A stretch of DNA of 64,000 nucleotides from Chaunax sp. Z400 (taxonomy: Eukaryota; Chordata; Actinopteri; Lophiiformes; Chaunacidae), in contig CM075189.1 in NCBI GenBank assembly GCA_037577475.1, positions 12,454,839 to 12,518,838 on the forward strand, in the 5' to 3' direction. Below, piece after piece: positions 15,301-25,765 of the stretch. The notes under the pieces were generated by a model. That model saw only the letters and a program-made list of their open reading frames with translations, ran no database searches and had not been told where the DNA came from. A program made the translations under genes and the position numbers. The number at the start of each line of letters is the position of its first letter. Within the stretch, counting starts at the first letter, position 1.

Positions 15301-18300
15301 CTAAGATGTTAAGAGACAAACATAAAACAGTGCAAATGAAACTGAAAAATAAATCTCCTCATCAAAGCATCTGGATAAGAAAACATGAGTTTATTGCTAA
15401 ATAAGTCTACTTACTTATAGGTTACCTTGAACAGAAAAATAAGTTTACACTGCAGTGGCGGATCTAGAATTTGTCTAAATCAGGGGCCATAGAGGGGCCA
15501 CATTTTTTTACAGAGGGGCCAACTATAAGATAAGATAAGATAAGATATCCCTTTATTAGTCCCACAGTGGGGAAATTTACATGTCCAACATTCATGCACA
15601 TTTCCTTATTCAGTAAGATGTAAACACAGAATATTTCACCAGTCATTCATTGTTTGCTGTTGGCTCCATAGCTTTTAGTAAAGACACACATAATTGAATA
15701 TATTATGCAAATTGTGCCTTTTTCAAGCACATTGTGTTCATCAAAAAAAGTTTAGCAATTATTGACTTTTAAACTAGGATGCATAAATAAATATAAAACA
15801 TAAGACACTGGGAGAGGAGCGAGGCAAAGGGTCCACCAGACAAGGACCACATACATGTACCTCAGAGACACCGAGTGTCACTGTTCAAATGACAACACAC
15901 CAGGTTTAGACACACCTGGACCAATCATGTGACGCCCAAAACACACCTAAACTAAAACTAAACCCTCTGCATGCAGACTGTTGACCATTTAACTTTGTCT
16001 GTCTTGTAAAACACATGCATGCGTGTGATGTGGAAATATGTGGCAGTGAAATGCTGATGCACAGCTGATAAAGGACCATTCTGTTCGGCTGCATTCTGCT
16101 GTAATGGGAGACAGTGGGCTCTGCTGTCACACTGAACAATCAGCACATTGCAAAAGACAACAAACCAGCAACTTTCCAGCCTCACAATGGAAACATTCAT
16201 CCACATCTGTGTTCTCCTCCTCCTCCAGATATCCTTCACTCTGCTTCACTCTTCCTCCATCCATCATATTCTTTTATTCACATCGAAAAACTCTATTTAC
16301 CTCCATTTTTATTCATTTATTTCCATACATTTGCATTTTGTCTCCTAATGTCTCCATAACACAGACAAACTATCTATTCATCTGTTGATTTCTTTACCTC
16401 AACAGCCCATAATGTAGCTCCTCCACTCCTTCGTTCTGTTTTCATTTCATTCTCTCCTCCTTCATCTACCCGTCCCTCGCTCTGTTATCATTTTCACGCA
16501 CATCGGCAGCTCAGTCCTTCCAGCCCATAAAGCCTGACTCCATTATGTGTTCCGAGGCCTTGTTTCATTAGACTGATAATAAATAAATGATTATTTGGCC
16601 GTAACGCCTCAGATGTAATGAAAAGCTAATGATAATAAACCACCAAGCAGCCTCCAATAACAGTTTCTGTGCAATGATGCTGCAGCAATTCACTAAAGGC
16701 ACAATCAGAAAGGTCGACCCACAGTTCAAATTCAAAACACAGAACTGAACCTGTTTTACTCCAGAACTGACTGAGATTTTAATACAGCGACTGAAACTAA
16801 ATTAAATTAAACTAACTCAGTACATGAGACTCAGCTTGTTCTTGTGTGGGTAACACAACTGACCTTAATCTGCAGGCTGCTCCAGTGGTGGATCTAGAAT
16901 TTTTCTAAATCAGGGGCCATAGAGGGGCCACATTTTTTACAGCGGGGCCAACTATATGTCCAACATTCCTGCACATTTCCTTATTCAGTAAGATGTAAAC
17001 ACAGAATATTCCACCAGGCATTCATTGCTTTTAGTAAAGACACACATAATTGAATATATTGTGCATATTGTGCCTTTTTCAAGCACATTGTGTTCATCAA
17101 AAAAGTTTAGCAATTATTGAATTTTAAACTAGGATGCATAAATAAATATAAAACATAAGACACTATTTTCCAATTATGTGATACAAAAAATATTTTTTTT
17201 TTTTTTTACATTAAAGAAATTACTTATATGCTATATTACAGCATACACAACAGTTTAGACACAGTCAAGTATTCAAGTTGTAAACAACCAGAAAAAAAAA
17301 AGACAGACAAGTGACAGGACAGGGGCACTTCAGGGGCCAATCAGATTTCAGCTGGGGCCAGTGCCCCTCTGGCCCCGCCCCTGGGCTGCTCCTAGATAAT
17401 GTCCTGTCACAGGAATCTGAAATGGATGTAATGGTTGTAGCAGCTGTGGTTGTCTAATGCTTTATTGCTTTATTGCTTATTGTGGGTCCATGCTTCTGTG
17501 CATTCTGTCACTATACTTCCCATCTACTGTGGATCTGAATGTGTGCACCTTGAGAACTACAGATACGCGTCCTGGACTACAATTCCCAGCTGAACATTGG
17601 AGACCCAGCACAGGTGTAAGTCATCCTGCTGATGGGATTGATGCTCTTGCTGTCTCTGTCTCTGTTTGTGATGACTGTACTGCTCTGATGAAGCTCCTGT
17701 GACCGAAAGCCTGGCATTTGTGTTTATTAAAGATACTTGCATGTATCTAAGTGTGCAGAATATTTTGATTAAGCTACAATGTCTTTGTGTCCTGGCACCT
17801 TAGCATATCCCCTGGTCCTGAGTGCGGTGAGCTTTCTTTAAAGTATTTCTTTAAAGTATTGACTGTAAATGTGAAAATATGAAATTTGCTGCCTTTCTTT
17901 GATTATTTACCGTCAACCTAATGTTTGGGATTTTTAGACGACAGCTGCAGCTGACAACACAAGTCGTTTGAAGATCTCCACTTCATGGCTATACATGGCC
18001 ATTTTCACTCATTCCTGACATTTCACAAAGAAAACATTTCATAAAAAGTCGATGCTACTTAACGCTTACGGACATTCCTACCTTTAGCTTCTGCAGGTTG
18101 CTCCTGATGGTCACAGTGCTGACTTGCAGCAGTCGAAGGTAATTCCTCTCAGACTGGACCAGCTCCTCTATGGCCAGCCGCTGTCTCTGGGCTGCCCTCT
18201 CTTTAGCTGCTGCTTCCTCCTCCTCCGACTTCTTTTTAGCCTCCTCTTCTTCAGACCTCTCCTCTGACATCGAGCTCTCCTCTGAGAAACTATCCTGTGT

Positions 18301-18546
18301 GGAAAGTTCTGAATTTGTTTCTGCAGCAGCAGTAGGAGTATCTTCTCCTCCCTCCTCTGGACTGAACGTCTCCTCTCTGGACTGATCATTCTCTGCTGTT
18401 CCATCCCTCACCTCCTGGAGCTTCTCGTTAATTGGCTCTTTGTTGGCGACCTTCCCTGCGGCTCCGAGGGAGGACAGAGCAGACGAGGCCGGTTTAGGGA
18501 GAGGCAGGGAGAAGGAGGAGGGCTGAGGCCTCTGAGGCACCTCCAT
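4290..18546 (-). CDS. arhgef37: arhgef37: Rho guanine nucleotide exchange factor 37 (DH, BAR-like, two SH3)
   Basis: Thirteen coding exons (transcript order): 18546-18082, 15051-14922, 14720-14573, 14435-14236, 14091-13961, 12248-12144, 11333-11220, 11096-10927, 10613-10466, 10309-10181, 9412-9217, 8280-8111, 4508-4290. All junctions are GT/AG, phases agree, and the sum is 2325 nt (774 codons plus stop); human ARHGEF37 is about 675. Residues 1-120 are a Ser/Glu/Lys-rich extension. A DH domain follows (about 122-318), with ELVQSERNYLRLL and MPVQRIARYPLLLQ (from M262), a BAR-like helical region (about 335-560), SH3-1 (about 600-663, RWLVDTGGRRGYAP) and SH3-2 (703-762, GNPEWSLVEARGGQRGYVPS). The family is predicted to activate Rho GTPases at membranes; that role is inferred. 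SH3-2 and the exon order match ARHGEF37 better than ARHGEF38 or DNMBP. The start is the first ATG after the acceptor at 18557. The last intron carries a transposon and a 1.1-kb tandem array; intron 1 carries two transposon copies. Confidence 0.93.
4759..5231 (-). mobile_element. hAT-like non-autonomous transposon, copy 1 (473 bp)
   Basis: The element is flanked by a perfect 8-bp direct repeat, GGGCCTGT, at 4751-4758 and 5232-5239. Ends are short imperfect inverted repeats: CAGGGGTGGATCCA at the left, and CAATGGTGGATCTAG read inward from the right. The inside matches the copies at 15453 and 16883 in reverse orientation, including the GGGGCCA-rich subterminal zones and the conserved core AACTATATGTCCAACATTC. 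Eight-base target duplications with CAGKGG ends are the hallmark of the hAT superfamily. There is no transposase reading frame, so it is a MITE-like derivative. It lies in the last intron of arhgef37. Confidence 0.88.
6028..6138. repeat. (GT)n tract with TAGA interruptions
   Basis: GT dinucleotide run broken at regular spacing by TAGATG (near 6072, 6106 and 6120), so a longer unit of GT plus TAGATG has been tandemly copied. It lies in the last intron of arhgef37. Confidence 0.85.
6239..6326. repeat. (CA)n microsatellite, about 44 units
   Basis: Uninterrupted CA dinucleotides. On the transcribed (minus) strand of arhgef37 this is (TG)n within an intron. Confidence 0.95.
6458..6510. repeat. 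(CA)n microsatellite, imperfect
   Basis: CA run interrupted by CCC, GA and CG steps; a third simple-repeat block in the last arhgef37 intron, just before the long tandem array. Confidence 0.85.
6628..7751. repeat. 1.1-kb tandem array of CA-rich CTATA minisatellite units
   Basis: Roughly 16-bp units made of a short CA run plus CCTATAAC or CTTATAC. The left part (to about 7200) is dominated by CCTATAACCACACACA, the right part by CCTATACACACACACA. Mixed C/T variants (CCTATA, CTTATA) and larger repeating blocks of several units are visible, consistent with slippage and unequal exchange. No coding meaning. It occupies about a third of the last arhgef37 intron. Confidence 0.92.
12771..12930. repeat. 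ATT/ATC trinucleotide-rich tract
   Basis: Interrupted ATT, ATC and TTA triplets over about 160 bases in an intron of arhgef37 (between exons 12144-12248 and 13961-14091). Confidence 0.85.
15059..15083. repeat. (ACAG)n microsatellite
   Basis: About six ACAG tetranucleotides immediately 5' of the second arhgef37 coding exon (right edge 15051). On the transcribed strand this is a (CTGT)n pyrimidine-rich run that forms part of that exon's polypyrimidine tract. Confidence 0.85.
15453..15809 (+). mobile_element. hAT-like transposon, copy 3, truncated and interrupted
   Basis: Starts with CAGTGGCGGATCTAG, like copy 2, and follows it closely to TAAGACACT at 15809, where similarity stops abruptly. 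The 3' terminal part and its inverted repeat are missing, and the 8 bases before the left end (TTACACTG) do not recur at the break. A foreign segment of about 54 bp interrupts it at 15528-15581, between AACTATA and TGTCCAAC, which are contiguous in the other copies. Located in arhgef37 intron 1. Confidence 0.82.
15528..15581 (-). mobile_element. Retroelement 3'-tail fragment inside transposon copy 3
   Basis: Reads as AAGAT repeats followed by ATCCCTTTATTAGTCCCACA and a GTGGGGAAATTT end; on the minus strand this is a body fragment with AATAAAGGGAT and a (TCTTA)n tail. This arrangement is what a severely 5'-truncated non-LTR retrotransposon or its SINE leaves in fish genomes. The insertion boundary is defined by comparison with the uninterrupted copies. 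The exact family is from memory and unconfirmed. Confidence 0.55.
16883..17383 (+). mobile_element. hAT-like non-autonomous transposon, copy 2 (501 bp)
   Basis: Intact ends: CAGTGGTGGATCTAG at the left and GGCCCCGCCCCTG at the right (inverse CAGGGGCGGGGCC). It is flanked by a perfect 8-bp target-site duplication, GGCTGCTC, at 16875-16882 and 17384-17391. It contains no coding frame for a transposase. It is the most complete copy and also has an internal stretch (CAAGCACATTGTGTTCATCA) that copy 1 lacks and copy 3 keeps, so copy 1 is an internally deleted or separate subfamily. It lies in the same orientation as copy 3, about 1.1 kb away, in arhgef37 intron 1. Confidence 0.9.
17441..17760 (+). 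repeat. Possible dispersed repeat or old retroelement end
   Basis: A block of unlike composition immediately right of hAT copy 2. It contains CTGGACTACAATTCCCAG, a GATGAAGCTCCTGTGACCGA stretch and a TTATTAAAGATAC end, phrases that recall 3' regions of fish retroelements. I have no second copy in the window and no target duplication, so this is a weak call. Confidence 0.3.
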
Positions 18547-18557
18547 GCTGGAGATCA
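18547..18557 (-). other. arhgef37: arhgef37 5' UTR remainder and upstream splice acceptor
   Basis: Eleven bases lie between the start ATG (18546-18544) and a good acceptor (pyrimidine-rich stretch ending in CTTGACAG, plus-strand CT at 18558-18559). This implies at least one upstream non-coding exon, further right, which I could not locate. The CCAAT-containing stretch near 20997-21050 is one possible promoter area, but that is only a guess. Confidence 0.6.
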
Positions 18558-20537
18558 CTGTCAAGGAGAAACACAGCTTAGACAATATGCTTACATGTTA
18601 CAGGTGATTCTACCTTCTTTATAGTGACTGTTTATAAAAGCATTAAGCTGATGTTTGAAAGCATAAAGCATACATCGAGTTGAATGTGGGATGGTGCAAA
18701 AGATGAACCCCCTCTTCTGCAAAGCATACCCATCTTAATCTTTAACATGCACAACCTGTCTGAGCTACTGTCACATTTAAAGGCAACTGCTGCATGGTAT
18801 CAGATTACCTTATTCTTCACCCCTTCTTCTTCTGTTAAAATGAGTCACGAACAGTGACTTTAAATGAGGAATTGAATTGCAATAGAGGAGAACTTTTTGT
18901 GAGTCCTCTATAGGGAGGCATAATACATTCATTAAAGAAACAAAATAAATATTTGCAATTATAAGGTCAAGATCTCGTAAAATAATGAGAAAAGATCTTC
19001 ATTCATCATTATGACTGAATCTAATGAGCTGAGGAAAGGAGGTGATGTCTTTAGCAGGAGTATTTATTACAGCTTGATGTGTGTAAAGGAGAAGTAAAGG
19101 AATTAAATCTGGTACTTCCACCAAAACATGGAATACTTATTTCCTCCTTGGTATGAGACATTGGGAAATATCCGTGTTACTTAATGTGGACAGTATAAAT
19201 ATTAGTATGTCAACACTGCACAGCTCAGGTAGGATTGAACAGGCGTGCAGGAGTAGTGAAACCAATACGAGATGCTCTGTGGATATGAAGTCCTACAACT
19301 GAAATGCCTCTAAGCTGGTGTCACACTGAACTGTCCTGTACCTGCTCAGAAAGTACAAAAGCACAACCTCAGTCTCATTATTACAAAAACCATTTTCTCA
19401 AAAACACGACGTCTTTTCTTGTGAGTAGGAGTTTGAAACATTGAGACTAATTAACTGAAGACAACTGGGCTGCTGTTGGAGATGTTCATTATTAGCTAAA
19501 GGACCTTTTCAATGTTTTCCTGTTTGTCTGCAGAGTGGGAACTGTTTACAAGGACAAAACTACCTTTGCATTTTGTGTATGGTCAGTATGGTCAGTTATT
19601 ATCATAAAAAAACAACCACACACAGACGACAAAAGAGAAGAAAGAGTCCAAGACATGTTTTTTCTGTACATCTGGTGGCAGCAAAAAAAAACAAAAACAA
19701 AATCCCACGAATTCCAATGCAGATAATGCAACATTACTGCTTTTCATTCCCCAGTTTATCACATGGAAGTGAAATGAACTCGTATGCATGTGGCCTTTAA
19801 TGTCTCCATAAACTATAGCAGCCAGATGCAGAGCTGCAGATGACATGGGTTCGTTTCCATTTTCACACAAACATGCAGCGAGAGGGTGTTTGTATTTGTC
19901 ATGGAACCTCTGAGCTGGAGCACCACATGTTGGGTTAGGGGTTCAGCAGCATATGGTGACCCAGGGCTGGAGATAACTGAGATGTACAACGAGACCCGGG
20001 CGTCAAACCTTACATACTTATTCAGTACTGAGGGAAATCAACCCTGCAGCAATAATCAAAATCTGGCACTGAATACCTGCTTCATCAGATAGCTCCTTAT
20101 TTAAATAAAAAGGTTTAAACTATTCTTTTAAGTTAAAAAGTAGAAAATGTAGCTTGTAGAAAAAGATGCTTAGAACTCTAAAAGTAAGACATTCAGAGAA
20201 TCATTTTGGAACAGAAACTCATCTCTTTACAAAACACAGAAACACAAACAGAAATCTCAACCTGATGTTTTTACATCCCAGAACAAGTGTGTCCAGAGCT
20301 CCAGAAAGAGACATGTGCCAAACGCCACCACCAAAACACTCACCATCGGGACAGCAGCAGTGTGTGTGTGTGTGTGTGTGTCTGAGTGACAGTGTGTCAT
20401 TTAAAAAAACATCCAACAGGACATCAGGCTGTCGTTACCTTGTGCAGAATCCCTGAATCAGCTGCAGTGAACCTCGATTTCCCCTCTCTGGTCTCAAGTG
20501 AAGCACAAATCTGCTGCAGAGACGCTGCTGCTGCATC

Positions 20538-20601
20538 GGAAACACACACACACACACACACACACAGGCGCACACACACACACACACGCACACGCACACA
20601 C
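20538..20601. repeat. (CA)n tract with GCG and CGC interruptions
   Basis: CA dinucleotides broken by AGGCG and ACGC steps. Lies between two GT-rich runs (20360-20381 and 20656-20717), making alternating CA/GT blocks on one strand. Confidence 0.85.
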
Positions 20602-20655
20602 GGATGTAACTTTCTCCAGTGACTCAGGCTACTGCTGAGCCTCATATGGCAGGAG

Positions 20656-20717
20656 TGTGTGAGTGTTTATTCACGAGTGTGTGTTTGTGTGTGTGTGTGT
20701 GTGTGTTTGTGTGTGTG
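20656..20717. repeat. (GT)n tract
   Basis: GTGTGTTTGTGTGTG-type repeat, imperfect. Opposite strand sense to the nearby CA tract at 20838-20926, so the two could pair as an inverted repeat with about a 120-base loop. Confidence 0.85.
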
Positions 20718-20836
20718 AGAGAGACAGAAAAACAGAGTACGAGTGTGTGAGCGAAAGGGGGGAGGGGAGTGGAGAGGAGGGTGGGCTGCCTGTTTTGTAG
20801 AGGAAATAGAGGGGAGGAAGGGGGAGGAAAGGTTGA

Positions 20837-20837
<1 letters not shown>

Positions 20838-20926
<89 letters not shown>
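20838..20926. repeat. (CA)n microsatellite, about 44 units
   Basis: Uninterrupted CA dinucleotides in the spacer upstream of arhgef37. Confidence 0.95.
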
Positions 20927-20930
<4 letters not shown>

Positions 20931-22639
20931 CTGAATGAGCTGATTGACTGCAGCAGCTGGTGGGAAGACGAGACGACACTCACCCAAGCAGATGAAGGAC
21001 CAATCAGACGACACCTAGAGAGGTTTCACGAAACACTAAATGGACCAATGAGGACGGAGCATTGAAGTGAGTGAAGTTCTCCTCTCACAGGAAACAAAAG
21101 CTCCGCCTGACGCCCCATCCTCTTCAGACTGCAAAGGGATTGTCTGGATTCTCTGGTGGAGGGTAACAAAAAGAGATTTACAGAGATTTACCTCCTCGCC
21201 TGGGGAAATAAAGACTGATGTGGTTGGTAGTTTATTTTAAATAAACTATTTTTTTTTAAAAAGGTACATGTCCACCGAGGAGCAACTATTTAGCACAAAG
21301 GTATTCAAATTAAAGTTGGGAGGAGGGTGTATTGTGAATCCACAGCAAAAGCAATGACTTTTCATTCAATATTAAAGGATGAGTTCACCCAAAACTTCAC
21401 CTGAAGGTATCGAAATGGATCCTTTTATCTTATCTGGCGTTAATTAAAGATCTGGAAGAGAACGGTGCTAAAAGCCTTAAAGAGGCATCTGAATAAAACA
21501 GAGTAAAGCTATGCTAGCTTTTTAGTAAACTACGAGTCTAAAGCTACGCTAGCAGCTGTGTGAGGCTTAGACACTCAGCGAAAGTATTTTTTTTTCTTTA
21601 TTAGTTTGATGTTAAAGTTTAGAAAAAGAGAAGTTAACTCAAATGTTTTGTGCAAAAAATGAAAACATGACATTTGACATGTGTCCCGATGGATTGTTGT
21701 GCTGCTACACTCCCATTTATGGGCTCAACAGAGGAGTGGAGTGTGACATCTAATAGTGAAGTTCGGTTTTATACCAGTCCGGTCTTCAAATCAAACCAGT
21801 TTTACAGTGACTCAGCGTTACTACAGATTCCTCCACGGTTGTCATGTTTTCCTACTACTGAAGTCGTGGAAATGCCCTGATTACCTTTACGTCACCCTTT
21901 GGGAGGAGTTGACGTTTGTCGCCTCCACGAGTTTGTGGGTCAGAGGTGGTCATTTGTATTTGGGTCTCAGTAAATGCCTCATTCAGCTTCAGTGGTTTCA
22001 TATGATACTTGACTTGTCAACACTCTGGGATAACTAATGAAGGAATATTCTGTATGTGTAGTTTGTTGAATTAAACCATTTTAATAAATGTTTCCTCAAT
22101 TCTTAGATGATTCAGCAGAACATTTGGTCACTATTACACAAGTAAAGAAGCAGACTCAAACAGATATCTCCGTGCATGCTGAAGAGTCCTGAGGATAATT
22201 ACATGTCAGCATGAACCCTGAGACAATGACGAAATTCACTGCTTCAGACTGGATGAGTGTGCAGTGAGGGAGGCAGGAAGGCAGCAGCTAATCTGGTTCC
22301 ATCAGACCGGTATGTCGGGGGAGGAATGCTGCAGGACGACATTCTTTCATCAGCTGACGACAAATTAAGGTGTGTGTTGCAGAAGTATATACAAAGCGTC
22401 TGATAACAGACTCTTACAGTGACCAATCACAGATAATGCCTTTCTTAGAAACACAACCTGACTTTGTTTATCTCCCAGAGACAACGCAGGATATTTCTTC
22501 TATTCTCTAAAAAGGACAAATGTAAGGGATCCATTCCATAGTTTAAATCCAGATCCACTCCACAGTTTAATGGGTTCTTCCCTGTAATACAGTATGCACA
22601 ACTCTAATTCATGTAATATTCATTATCCTGCTAACAGCC

Positions 22640-22666
22640 AGACAAACAAACAAACAAACAAACAAG
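22640..22666. repeat. (AAAC)n microsatellite
   Basis: Six ACAA units in a row in the arhgef37-elp1 spacer. Confidence 0.85.
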
Positions 22667-25337
22667 GCAGGTAAAATTATTACCTCCTTGGTAGAAATAA
22701 TAACCAAAAAGTAATATTTTTGTAATGTTATGATTTGCACTTTTAAGAAAATCCTGGATTTGTGACTTTAACTTTGAACTTTCATGAAGTTTGTTAACCT
22801 GATTTTAAGATATCCAACAAACAAACAGAACCAAAAGCTTCCTGTTCTGGATGGACACTGACTTTTGTTTTCGACAGTTAGATTTTTACTGATGTCCCGT
22901 CTCTGCAGCATTAATGCAAACATTCTTAAAAAAGACCTTCACAGGACTCTGTAGATATAAAAAACAATATAGATATAATTACTGATTTAGGCTGACAACA
23001 TCTGTGCACCTTCATAACTATGAGCTCATTTATAATGGTGGTGGACAGATGAACGCTTTGGCTGATTATTTGTCACCTATAAGACATTTTACAAACTACT
23101 GATATCAGCTGAACTTGACTTACTTTACTGTCAAAACTCCTCAACTGCTATTTAATGAAAAACACTTAATTTCCTAGGGATACTTTAATCAGTTCCATAT
23201 TTATTGATCACTACTTCATTAGATCAGATTAGGTATTCATTCCTTTGGTTTCAGCTCAGGGATCTAGATTTATTTAGGTATTTCTTACTTTGATAATATG
23301 TTCAGTTCTATAGTTACAGTTTCTAATGAAGTTGAAGATTGTTCCTTTTTTTTTTGCGTTTTGTGTGCCAAATAATCTGCCTTTTGATTTTTTTTTCTGT
23401 TGTAAAATCTATCATTATTATATCGACCTTAGAAAATCCACAATCGCTCAACCTCTAATTCGTACAAATTTTACGTCACACATTTGGCAGCGAGAGCTTC
23501 AAGAGTTTTCCAGTTATGAAGTCAGAGATCAATGAATGAAATGTCAGAGCTGGGTGGAGTGATTAAGTGAGGAGGCTAAATGTGGAAACATGTTGACAGT
23601 AATAGCAGGGTTGGCCTAGTTTCCGTCTCCTCTACATGAGTCTCTACACAGAAGGAAATTATTAGATGGCACTGTTTGACATCAGACAGCAGAACATTCA
23701 TCACTAATCATGCATCAGTATAGTGGCGTCATCTGACAAGTCTGTTTAAAGTTTACATTAAGAGTTTCCTGCTGCAGGCAAACTGACAAACATCATGGCT
23801 GAAAATAAAAGAAGTGATGATCCCATTCCTGTCTGCTCAGTCAACATTTAACACCCTCCCTGTCAAATCCTCAGGCTGCTGCAGCATTAGCCACGATGAG
23901 AGAAGATTTACGTCAGGATGACTGTGGATGGAAGCGGATTAAGGACGCTGTCGCTGCTTTACTTTGCTTTCTTTTTGGGTTTGAATACTCCCCATACTGG
24001 GGAAGTTTATGTTGTCTTACTGGGCTTGTTATTGAATGAAATGTAAGTGAATGAAAAACATGTGAAAGGTCAGCATCATGATTATATATAGAGAGTTTAT
24101 TCTAATGTGTGCTGCAGGGCAAACAACATCTAGTTAACTGTGATTTTAATGAGGATAAAATACTTAAGAGGCATCCTATCCTTAAAGAAACAGGTTGAAG
24201 AAGAAAAATAAAACAAGAAATATGTCACTGACGACTCAGTGTGTGTCATATATGCAAGACACAGATGAACTATGTCAATATAACGAATGTGACTCCAAAC
24301 TCCCATCAAAACCAGAGGAAAAAAAGATGTTCTTTCACAAAGGAAGTGAAATATGTATGTTTCTTTCTTCAAATTAGCATCATAATGGTTGAGTCAGGTT
24401 AAACCAATCAGGGATTATATATTACTTATTAACTGTGATATTACCAGGGTGCATTAGGTTTCTTCTGTCGGTGTAATTCCACGCAGGAGGACACCAAACG
24501 TAGCAGAGGGAGAAGGAAGCGTCATGGCCGACTCAGCTTCCTGATCGCTGGAAAACTGACAGAAACAGAAGCACACAGACTGAACAATGATGTCACACAT
24601 CAGCTGCTTCAGAGTGTTTATCTCTGGTCTGGACGACCACTAACTGTCTCTGGTGAGGCGTCAATCTGAGTTAATGGACAGCTGTGCCTCGTTTAGTGGC
24701 CTCAGGTGGTTTATTCCACACACACTGATCTCACAGGCATAACTAGAAAGCACTGCAGAGCACATGCCTTCACTAAAACCTGAGCGATCGGAGTGCAGCT
24801 TCCAGACTATGTGAAAACTAAAAATCCTGCGACAACAGTTTATCAGAGGGGATTCAATAAAAGAGGCATCATACAGTTTCCAGGGAATAACTGAGAAAGT
24901 GTTCAACATTCTCTCCCAAAAATCTCCCATGTACTGGACAGGAGCCTTTTCATATTTGGGGAACTTTTATTTATTTTTTCTTTTGTAACTTTGAAAATTC
25001 AGCTTTTTCTCAGCTTTTTGTAATCATGTAATGTTATTGCACAAGAAACAAAAGAGTTTTCACCTCTATTGCACTTAAAATCGAGGAACGCTAAGTCTCC
25101 GTCCTGAGGGAGGAGTTTTGAATCTGAATGCAGCGGATGGTCTGTGCAGATGACTACTGGCCTTGTGAAGGACACACTGATAATAAATATCTGTCAGGAG
25201 TGTCTGTGGGACACCAGCCACCGTCACAATAAGGCTCAGCTGGTTTTAATCATTATCAGTTCAGTAACAGGCTTTTGTCTTTCTTCAATGAGAAAACACT
25301 CGTGGCAGGGGATCCTAAGTAATTTATGCTATGACGT

Positions 25338-25460
25338 CATCATCATCATTATAATTATTATTACAATCATCATTATTATCATCATCATTATTAGCATCAT
25401 TATTATCATCAGTGCTGTTGTTGTTGTTGTTGTAGTAATTATAATTACTACAAACTGTAA
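25338..25460. repeat. Compound ATT/ATC/GTT trinucleotide tract
   Basis: ATC and ATT triplets passing into a GTT run and then TAATTATAATTAC. The long Ile-rich reading frame through it is a by-product of the repeat. Confidence 0.85.
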
Positions 25461-25499
25461 TATTTCTATTATAATAGGTGCTATTGTTATTGTGGGGGT

Positions 25500-25589
25500 C
25501 ATCTCTATCTCTCTCCATCTCTCTCCATCTCTCTCTCTCACCCCAACTGGTCAAAGCAGAGGGCCGCCCACCTTGTGGGGTCTCTGTAG

Positions 25590-25659
<70 letters not shown>

Positions 25660-25765
25660 AGTATCCAGACCAGTATCCGATCCAGACCTGCTCCTCTTGG
25701 AAAGTGCCCTGATGCACCTTTTGTTGTGATTTGGCGCTGTGTAAATAAAAGTGACTTGACTTATT
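25500..25765 (+). mobile_element. Retroelement-like 3' end split by a (TA)n run
   Basis: Contains TCTCTCACCCCAACTGGTCA and GAGGGCCGCCCACC, then a pure (TA)n run, then TTGTTGTGATTTGGCGCTGT, GTAAATAAAAGTGACTTGACTT. The last part matches the tail I associate with abundant fish non-LTR elements (GATTTGGCGCTATATAAATAAA). Both edges are unclear and no target duplication was found. Confidence 0.5.
25592..25657. repeat. (TA)n microsatellite, about 33 units
   Basis: Perfect TA run, self-complementary, so able to form a cruciform or hairpin. It interrupts the retroelement-like tail around it. Confidence 0.95.

Noticed and set aside
4290..18546. Assignment as ARHGEF38 or DNMBP (Tuba)
   Set aside because: Same domain order, but the second SH3 (EVSVRAGEPVRVLEPHDKRG) and NEYKRFREVADKYKK region fit ARHGEF37, and DNMBP is much longer with N-terminal SH3 domains that are absent here.
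21374..22040. Possible old DNA transposon starting GGATGAGTTCACCCAAAA
   Set aside because: The phrase is familiar from fish repeats, but no inverted end, target duplication or second copy is visible in the window.
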